Assembly: GCA_018712465.1 (NCBI GenBank)
Contig: DVGY01000078.1
Coordinates: 1-36,816 of the forward strand
Origin: Candidatus Egerieicola pullicola
GTDB taxonomy: Bacteria > Bacillota > Clostridia > Oscillospirales > Ruminococcaceae
Direction: 5' to 3'
Length of the DNA: 36,816 nucleotides
The notes under the pieces are model-generated. The model had not been told where the DNA came from. It saw only the letters and a program-made list of their open reading frames with translations, and did not search any database. The position numbers and the translations under genes were made by a program. The stretch's first letter is position 1. Each line of letters starts with the position of its first letter. Positions 31,540-36,816 of this stretch are shown here, in pieces.

Positions 31540-32817
31540 ATGGTACGAGCAATCGTAGGCGCCAACTGGGGCGACGAAGGCAAGGGAAAGATCACCGATA
31601 TGATGGCGGATCAGTCTGACATTGTAGTTCGGTTTCAAGGAGGCGCCAATGCCGGCCACACCATCATCAATGACTTTGGCCGGTTTTCCCTGCATCTGCT
31701 TCCCTCCGGTGTGTTCCACCAAAACATTGTGAATATCATCGGCACCGGGGTGGCGCTGGATCTGAAAAAACTCTTCCATGAGTTGGACGACTTGACCGCC
31801 CAGGGTGTACCTATGCCGAAAATTATGGTGTCCGACCGAGCTCAGGTACTGATGCCTTATCACATCCAGTTTGACGTGATGGAGGAACAGCGTCTGGGAG
31901 CCAAGAGCTTCGGCTCCACTAAGAGCGGCATTGCCCCCTTCTATTCCGATAAATATTTGAAGATCGGCATTCAGGTCTGCGAACTGTTTGAGGATGAAGA
32001 TTTGATGGAACGGTTGAAAGCCATCTGCGAGGTAAAGAACCTCTCCATCCGGGATATTTATCATTCCGACCAGCTGTTGGATCCCAAAGCCATCTTCGAT
32101 GAAATTACCTCTTACCGGGAACGGTTAAAGCCTTTGGTGGCAGACACGGCGCAGTATCTCCACCAGGCCATCCGGGACGGAAAGAATATCCTCTTGGAAG
32201 GCCAGTTGGGTACCTTGAAGGATACCGATCACGGCATTTATCCCTTCGTCACCTCTTCCAGCCCCTTGGCCGGTTTCGGTGCAGTGGGCGCCGGGATTCC
32301 TCCCTATGAAATTAAGGAAGTGGTTACCGTCACCAAGGCTTATTCCTCTGCCGTGGGAGCTGGTGCTTTCGTCAGTGAAATCTTCGGCGATGAGGCGGAA
32401 GAGCTGCGCAAGCGGGGCGGCGACAAAGGAGAATACGGAGCCACTACCGGACGTCCTCGCCGGGTTGGTTGGTTTGACTGTGTGGCCACCAAGTATGGCT
32501 GCATGTTGCAGGGAGCCACCTCTGTAGTGATGACCAACATCGACGCTTTGGGTTATCTGGACAAGATCCCGGTGTGCACCGGCTACGAAGTGGACGGCGA
32601 AATCATTACTGATTTCCCCTGCACCCCCAAACTCAACCGTGCAAAACCGGTGCTTACTGTGCTGGACGGCTGGAAACAGGATGTCCGGGGCATCAAGAAC
32701 TACAACGACCTGCCGGAAAACTGCCGGAAGTACATTGAATTCTTGGAAGAACAGATCGGCTTCCCCATCAAGATGGTATCCAACGGACCCAAACGCAGTG
32801 AAATCATTGTGCGGTAA
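31540..32817 (+). CDS. purA: Adenylosuccinate synthetase
   Basis: 425 residues. Converts IMP, GTP and Asp to adenylosuccinate, the first committed step to AMP. The N-terminal P-loop GANWGDEGKGKITD, GGANAGHTI with the catalytic His, GTGVALD, LLEGQLGTLKDTDHG, and the GTP-site segment VKNL/NIDALGYLDKIPVC are present. AAGGAG lies 8 nt before the ATG at 31540; a long upstream in-frame extension crosses the promoter and is not used. It has its own promoter, and a membrane-protein gene starts 3 nt after its stop. Confidence 0.96.
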   Translation: MVRAIVGANWGDEGKGKITDMMADQSDIVVRFQGGANAGHTIINDFGRFSLHLLPSGVFHQNIVNIIGTGVALDLKKLFHELDDLTAQGVPMPKIMVSDRAQVLMPYHIQFDVMEEQRLGAKSFGSTKSGIAPFYSDKYLKIGIQVCELFEDEDLMERLKAICEVKNLSIRDIYHSDQLLDPKAIFDEITSYRERLKPLVADTAQYLHQAIRDGKNILLEGQLGTLKDTDHGIYPFVTSSSPLAGFGAVGAGIPPYEIKEVVTVTKAYSSAVGAGAFVSEIFGDEAEELRKRGGDKGEYGATTGRPRRVGWFDCVATKYGCMLQGATSVVMTNIDALGYLDKIPVCTGYEVDGEIITDFPCTPKLNRAKPVLTVLDGWKQDVRGIKNYNDLPENCRKYIEFLEEQIGFPIKMVSNGPKRSEIIVR

Positions 32818-32820
32818 GAT

Positions 32821-33447
32821 ATGAAAGCAAAGAAGAACAGCGGGATCACTCCACTGTACCTGCTGGCGGCAGGAGCTGTGCTGGGGCTGTTGGTTTCCAT
32901 GCTTGGGCAGATTCCTGCTATGGCTCATCACGAGCTGTCTGGCATCACCACAAGTTATGGGTATTGGGCAGTGATCTCTGGGATCATTATTGTACCCAGC
33001 AGCCGTCCTTGGAAAGCAGGGCTTTGCTGTACCGCCTTTTTCGCCGCTATGGTGTTGGTGTACTATGGTTTTGCCTGGTATATCACCGGCGCGTTTCCTT
33101 GGCAGACGGTGTTGTGGTGGTTGATTTTAGCTGCTGTGAGCTTTGGCTGGGGCTTCGTGGTGTGGTACCACCACCAGTCCGGCTGGCTGGGTTCCTTTGT
33201 GGCGGCGCTGCCGTTGACGGTGGTGGCGGTGTCCATTTGGAATATTCTGGTTTTGGATCTTTTTACCACACAGTCTGGAGCGTACATCAGCCTGGTGGTA
33301 TTTGGACTGTTTGTGATTTACTTCTTTCTCTTTGCTGCCCGGGATATGATGCAGCGGCTCAGAATGCTGCTGTTTACCGCAATTCTCACCCTGTTGTGGC
33401 AGTTTGGCATTGCAAGCTGGCTGTTTGATTGGCTGGGAACTTTGTGA
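32821..33447 (+). CDS. Polytopic membrane protein of unknown function
   Basis: 208 residues, about 6-7 membrane spans: LYLLAAGAVLGLLVSMLG, YWAVISGIIIV, AGLCCTAFFAAMVLVYYGF, WWLILAAVSFGWGFVVW, FVAALPLTVVAVSIWNIL, ISLVVFGLFVIYFFLF and a last one near the C-terminus. I recognise no named family. No clear ribosome site; the ATG is 3 nt after purA, so translation is likely coupled, and it probably shares the purA promoter. A link to purine transport or metabolism would be a guess. Confidence 0.75.
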   Translation: MKAKKNSGITPLYLLAAGAVLGLLVSMLGQIPAMAHHELSGITTSYGYWAVISGIIIVPSSRPWKAGLCCTAFFAAMVLVYYGFAWYITGAFPWQTVLWWLILAAVSFGWGFVVWYHHQSGWLGSFVAALPLTVVAVSIWNILVLDLFTTQSGAYISLVVFGLFVIYFFLFAARDMMQRLRMLLFTAILTLLWQFGIASWLFDWLGTL

Positions 33448-33452
33448 TTGAT

Positions 33453-33486
33453 GAGACTCCTTCTTTTGTGGAAGGGGTCTCTTTTT
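33453..33486 (+). terminator. Terminator after the purA-membrane protein operon
   Basis: GAGACTCCTTC pairs with GAAGGGGTCTC around a 7-nt loop and runs into TTTTTG. Confidence 0.9.
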
Positions 33487-33537
33487 GTTGCGATAGAAAT
33501 GCTTTCTTTTATAAAAGCGTTGAAATTACCTGAGCAA

Positions 33538-33568
33538 AGAAAAAACCCCTTCTGTACGAGAAGGGGTT
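33538..33568 (-). terminator. Terminator of the minus-strand cluster
   Basis: AACCCCTTCT / AGAAGGGGTT, 10-bp perfect stem with a 5-nt loop, followed on the minus strand by TTTTTTC. It lies about 100 nt after the stop of the gene at 33665. Confidence 0.85.
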
Positions 33569-33582
33569 ACTTTATGGTTTTA

Positions 33583-33603
33583 TAAATTACAAACTGTAAT
33601 TTA
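33583..33603. repeat. AT-rich inverted repeat
   Basis: TAAATTACA and TGTAATTTA form a perfect 9-bp inverted repeat with a 3-nt spacer in an otherwise AT-rich stretch (33569-33664). No other signal is seen there. It may be a mRNA 3' hairpin; role unknown. Confidence 0.4.
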
Positions 33604-33664
33604 GTTAAAGAACAATACAAATCAGAAAATATAAAAATACTAAAAGTAATTATAGAATAAAATA

Positions 33665-34519
33665 TTACAGATACTTGGCTAACTCCGGAATTTTCTGAAG
33701 GGTTTCTAAGGTTTCCGGAAAGTCCAGCACCAGCCGTACTGCGCACCGTTTGCAGAACTGTTCCCGACGGCGGGGATTATCTCGCATCTGCTGTTTAAAC
33801 CCCCAGGTGTGGGTAAAGTCGGTTTGGCGGTTGCCGAAGAGATGAGCCAGATTGTCCAACTCATGGATGGGAGTTCCTGTTTTTTGTGCGCACATGGAAA
33901 TCATCCGCTGCTCCGCAAATACCATGTAAATCAGGGGATCGTCTGCTTTGGTGCAGTGTTCCATAAATTGGATGGAAGTTTGAGTATAGGCCGCTAAAAA
34001 GGCAGGATCATGGAAACAGACAAAGGCGGTGTTGCAGGGGGCGATGTCCCAGTCCAATTCCGGCCAAACATAATCATCGTCTGTTTTTAAAAACAGCTTT
34101 TGGGGGTAAACGGTGGGGTTGATCTCTTCCCGATGGATGATAGATAAGGGGTAAGCACTGATCCGATCCCCCAGTGTATTCCAGACGATAAAGTCCGTGT
34201 CCATCATCACCACCGGGGCAGGCTGGTAGGTCAGGGCGTAGAGTTTTGCCGCAGCCCAGAATACATGGGGGTTGACATTGGCGGGGATCAAATGATCCAG
34301 TACGTTGTCTACCCCGTCGTCCCAGATCCACAAAAGCCCCAGCTTTTTGTAATAGTCATAGCCGGTTTGGTCAGTGACCATCCGAATGCTTCCGTTATGC
34401 TTGCGCCATTCCAAGGCGGAAAGCATGGTAGTGAGCAGCTCAAAATCTTCGATTTCATAGGGCTGGTTGGGGTGCTTTACCGCAAAGACTTTGCTCCAGT
34501 TGGTATGAAAAGCTTTCAT
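33665..34519 (-). CDS. Glycosyltransferase-like protein (DUF6734-like)
   Basis: 284 residues. MKAFHTNWSKVFAVKHPNQPYEIEDFELLTTMLSALEWRKHNGSIRMVTDQ, then ALTYQPAPVVMMDTDFIVWNTL: a DTD metal motif after a hydrophobic strand, as in GT-A-fold transferases that bind nucleotide sugars. Conserved Trp-rich and WDI segments follow. I have no firm family; DUF6734/GT-A-like is the closest I can offer. No signal peptide or membrane span, so cytoplasmic. GGAGGGG lies about 10 nt before the ATG at 34519; a start at 34543 overlaps the previous gene's stop and has no such site. Directly downstream of the FG-rich gene. Confidence 0.65.
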   Translation of the reverse strand: MKAFHTNWSKVFAVKHPNQPYEIEDFELLTTMLSALEWRKHNGSIRMVTDQTGYDYYKKLGLLWIWDDGVDNVLDHLIPANVNPHVFWAAAKLYALTYQPAPVVMMDTDFIVWNTLGDRISAYPLSIIHREEINPTVYPQKLFLKTDDDYVWPELDWDIAPCNTAFVCFHDPAFLAAYTQTSIQFMEHCTKADDPLIYMVFAEQRMISMCAQKTGTPIHELDNLAHLFGNRQTDFTHTWGFKQQMRDNPRRREQFCKRCAVRLVLDFPETLETLQKIPELAKYL

Positions 34520-34542
34520 GTCTGGGTCTCCCCTCCTTCCCA

Positions 34543-35400
34543 TTAAATCAGGTGCAGGCCGTAGCCGTACACCACAAATTCCTTGCCGCTGGCGGTATAA
34601 AATACGCCGTTATCATAAAATTCCGGTTCCCAATCCTCTTCCGGTACCGGAGTGTTTACCGTGGTGGGAGGCGCCAGTAAATCTTCCTCCCACAAAGGAA
34701 ATCCGAAGCTGCCAAAGCTTTCAAAACTGCCGGAACGGAAGGAACCAAAGGATCCTGTGGAAAAGCTTCCAAAGCTGCCAAATAGGCCGCTGCCAAAACC
34801 ACTTCCCATGCCTCGGCCCCAGCCCCAGCCGAAGCCGCTGCCAAAGGAACCCCATCCGCTTGCGCCAAAGGAGGTGGAAAAGGAGCCAAAACCACTGTTC
34901 CATCCACTGGTGGGATAACTGCCGAAGCTGCCGAACGATCCACTTCCGGTCAAAAGAGGACGGCCGAAAGTGAAGCCTACAAAATTCCAGTCTGCCGGAT
35001 CGGCAGCGGCAGGCGCATAGTAGGCGGGCTGAGGAGAGGGAGTGCTTTCCGGTTGTTCTTGGGGAGGATTCATTACAAAATCCGGTGCTTGGTAGGGTAT
35101 CGGATAAATGCTTCCCCGGATGAGGATGGAGATGTATTTCAGCCACACCAGGTTTTTCACTTTAACACAGTGGGCAAATACCGGATAAGTCCGTTCCGGT
35201 TCTAAAAAGGAAATTTCTTCTTCCGGCAGCACGAAAGTGAGGGGTGCATCGGGAAGTCCCGCCACCCCTGCTTTTAGGTTGACGCTCCAGGAAACGGAAG
35301 CCGAGACGCTGTGTTCTTCTTCCGAAAGAAGGGCTAGCGTCGCCGTTCCTGCAAAGCGGTATTTTTCTTTTTGCACCGGAAGTGCAGTGATAGGATTCAT
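34543..35400 (-). CDS. Protein with Gly/Ser/Phe low-complexity segment, unknown function
   Basis: 285 residues. Domain 1 (about 1-110) has mixed strands and no signal peptide (VSASVSWSVNLKAGVAGLPDAPLTFVL); a Pro-rich linker follows (111-140). Residues 151-234 are 80% Gly (27), Ser (23) and Phe (17), with 12 FG dipeptides and four Trp but no Lys, e.g. GSFGSFGSYP and SGFGWGWG. The last 50 residues are acidic then Tyr-rich (EFVVYGYGLHLI). No family recognised. GAGGA about 8 nt before the ATG at 35398-35400; the upstream extension overlaps the regulator gene. It lies 26 nt after the response regulator and 23 nt before the transferase-like gene, apparently one operon. Confidence 0.75.
   Translation of the reverse strand: MNPITALPVQKEKYRFAGTATLALLSEEEHSVSASVSWSVNLKAGVAGLPDAPLTFVLPEEEISFLEPERTYPVFAHCVKVKNLVWLKYISILIRGSIYPIPYQAPDFVMNPPQEQPESTPSPQPAYYAPAAADPADWNFVGFTFGRPLLTGSGSFGSFGSYPTSGWNSGFGSFSTSFGASGWGSFGSGFGWGWGRGMGSGFGSGLFGSFGSFSTGSFGSFRSGSFESFGSFGFPLWEEDLLAPPTTVNTPVPEEDWEPEFYDNGVFYTASGKEFVVYGYGLHLI
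34699..34950 (-). repeat. Low-complexity Gly/Ser/Phe-coding segment
   Basis: Codes residues 151-234 of the protein at 34543-35400. Short DNA units resembling CCAAAGCT and GCTGCCAAA recur irregularly. The reading frame is open throughout, as expected for a translated segment, though the repeats could vary in number between strains. Confidence 0.8.
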
Positions 35401-35426
35401 TGGGTTGTCCTCACAATGTGATAAAT

Positions 35427-36122
35427 TTAAACCCGGAAACGGTATCCGGCGCCCCAAACTGTTTCAATGTAACGGGGATTGGAGCTGTCTTCTTCGATTT
35501 TTTCCCGAATGCGGTTGATGTGCACCGTAACAGTGGAGGCGTCTCCCAAACTGTCCATTCCCCAAATTCGGTCGAAGAGGGTGTCTTTGGAAAAGACGAT
35601 ATTGGGATTTTCCGCCAGAAAGCGCAGCAGCTCAAATTCTTTGTTGGCCAGCTTCACTTCTTTTCCCTTTACCGTGACCCGCATCTGTTCCGGGTAGATC
35701 TTCAGATCCCCGATGGCGATCACATGGTCGGCGTGTTTGGCATTGCCGGTGGCGGTGAGCCGCTCATAGCGGGCGATATGGGCCCCTACTCGGGCCACCA
35801 GTTCGCTGGGAGAAAAGGGTTTGACGATGTAGTCGTCCGCTCCCAAACCCAGTCCGCGGATCTTGTCAATATCCTCTTTTTTGGCGGTAACCATGAGAAT
35901 AGGAGTTTCCTTTTTGGCCCGGATCTCCCGGCAGACTTCAAATCCGTCTTTAAAGGGAAGCATCAGGTCCAGCAGAATCAGATCAAAATCTTCTTCCAAC
36001 GCCATTTTGCTTCCGGTGTCCCCGTCAAAGGCCACTTCTACCTGGTATTTGTTGATTTCCAGGTAGTCCCGTTCCAGGTCTGAGATGCTTTTGTCGTCTT
36101 CGATAATTAAAACCCGTTTCAT
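35427..36122 (-). CDS. OmpR-family response regulator
   Basis: 231 residues. Receiver domain (1-120): acidic pocket EDD (8-10), phosphoacceptor D52 in LILLDLMLPFKDG, T in MVTAKKE and K in DYIVKPFSP. Winged-helix DNA-binding domain (about 135-231): VKLANKEFELLRFLAENPN, TVTVHINRIREKIE and the end GAGYRFRV. A transcription factor controlled by the kinase upstream. AAGGAAG is 8 nt before the ATG; the kinase stops 12 nt upstream. Target genes may include the two genes that follow it. Confidence 0.96.
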   Translation of the reverse strand: MKRVLIIEDDKSISDLERDYLEINKYQVEVAFDGDTGSKMALEEDFDLILLDLMLPFKDGFEVCREIRAKKETPILMVTAKKEDIDKIRGLGLGADDYIVKPFSPSELVARVGAHIARYERLTATGNAKHADHVIAIGDLKIYPEQMRVTVKGKEVKLANKEFELLRFLAENPNIVFSKDTLFDRIWGMDSLGDASTVTVHINRIREKIEEDSSNPRYIETVWGAGYRFRV

Positions 36123-36134
36123 AGTTTCGCTTCC

Positions 36135-36816
36135 TTATGAATGGTCTTTCGATTGATCCTGATCCCGGATCGGCAGGGTGATGGTGATGGATAGGCCATG
36201 GTCATTGCCGGCAACAATGGTGCCGCCATGGGCTTCCACAATCTGTTTGGCAATGGAAAGTCCAAGTCCACTGCCCTCGCTGGGATTGTTCCGGGAAGGA
36301 TCCGCCCGGTAAAACCGCTGGAACAGCTTGTCGATGGATTCTTCCGGCACGCCGTTGCCGTCGTCGGCAAAGCAGAGCACCGCATTTTTTTCCACCGCCG
36401 ACAAGGTAATAGTGAGATTGCCGGTGTCCCGCGGTTTGTATTTGATGCTGTTGCTGATAATGTTGTTGAAGACACGTTCCATTTCCGCTACGCTCAGCCG
36501 CAGATAAGCAGGGGCTTCCATTTTATCTTCATAATGAAGGGCCATGCCCTGCTGGGCACAGTCATAGACCCGAGAGGAAACGTACCCTTTCATATATTCC
36601 CGAATCTCCACTAATTCAAAGTGGAAGGGGTATTTGCCGGTGTCTAATTTTGAAAAGAGGAACAGGCTGTCTACTAAGCGGTTTAAATCTTCGGTTTTTA
36701 CCGCTAACGTGTCCAGATACCGTTTTTGCTTTTCCGGGGTGTTGGCTACTCCGTCCCGCAATCCTTCAATGTACCCTTTGATAGAGGTAATGGGGGTGCG
36801 CAGATCGTGGGCCATA
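36135..36816 (-). CDS. Sensor histidine kinase, C-terminal part (cut by window edge)
   Basis: 226 residues visible; the 5' end lies beyond 36816, with the H-box starting at the edge: MAHDLRTPITSIKGYIEGL, the His being the autophosphorylation site. Then the dimerisation helices and the ATPase domain with N-box NNIISNSIKY, G1 DDGNGVPEES, F-box FQRFYRAD and G2 GSGLGLSIAKQIVEAHGG. The sensor and membrane segments are not in view, so the signal is unknown. Order is kinase then regulator on the minus strand. The call is firm; the start is not visible. Confidence 0.95.
   Translation of the reverse strand, partial: MAHDLRTPITSIKGYIEGLRDGVANTPEKQKRYLDTLAVKTEDLNRLVDSLFLFSKLDTGKYPFHFELVEIREYMKGYVSSRVYDCAQQGMALHYEDKMEAPAYLRLSVAEMERVFNNIISNSIKYKPRDTGNLTITLSAVEKNAVLCFADDGNGVPEESIDKLFQRFYRADPSRNNPSEGSGLGLSIAKQIVEAHGGTIVAGNDHGLSITITLPIRDQDQSKDHS

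Noticed and set aside
34652..34918. Pro/Lys-rich plus-strand ORF (repeated PKLPKLP) opposite the FG-rich gene
   Set aside because: It is the antisense of the Gly/Ser/Phe repeat and has no ribosome site; the minus-strand protein sits in an operon with clear starts.
1..36816. tRNA, rRNA, CRISPR array, insertion sequence or prophage
   Set aside because: I saw no tRNA arm motif, no spaced repeats, no transposase and no phage genes. The block order is that of a conserved chromosomal origin.

Overview
The window is the replication-origin region of a Firmicutes chromosome. Gene content and order follow the Bacillus/Clostridium origin block. The mid-range GC content, two DUF370/YcxB-type genes, a phosphate dikinase and a DUF5050 protein suggest a gut clostridium of the Oscillospiraceae/Ruminococcaceae kind. 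That placement is inference; no rRNA or tRNA gene is present to confirm it.

Left arm (1-10156, all on the minus strand, transcribed away from the origin): rpmH, rnpA, yidD, yidC, jag/khpB, mnmE, mnmG, rsmG, noc, a terminator, then parA, parB and the start of serS. Two perfect 16-bp parS sites lie beside parA and inside mnmG. These genes cover ribosome/RNase P biogenesis, membrane insertion, tRNA U34 modification and chromosome segregation.

Origin (10157-12495): the rpmH and dnaA promoters are divergent. DnaA-box-like motifs sit in the dnaA leader and in the 527-nt dnaA-dnaN gap, which also holds a DnaA-trio-like element, an AT-rich unwinding region and the dnaN promoter. The boxes here are mostly TTTTCAACA or TTGTCAACA rather than TTATCCACA, and the DnaA DNA-binding signature is GRNHAT rather than GRDHTT. 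A further cluster of the same motif lies after gyrA.

Right arm (12496-21138, plus strand): one tightly packed block, dnaN, S4 protein (yaaA), recF, remB, gyrB, two YcxB-like membrane proteins, gyrA. The two membrane genes are inserted between the gyrase subunits.

Beyond gyrA (21139-36816) the operons are short and in both orientations: a DUF5050 surface protein; glmU-prs; ppdK with a long leader that can fold in alternative ways; a deaminase-nucleoside phosphorylase pair; a candidate small RNA; DUF1292; a coiled-coil protein; purA with a membrane protein; and a minus-strand cluster of histidine kinase (cut by the window edge), OmpR-type regulator, a protein with an 84-residue Gly/Ser/Phe low-complexity segment, and a glycosyltransferase-like protein. 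The most unusual items are the DnaA/box change, the candidate small RNA and the FG-rich protein cluster.
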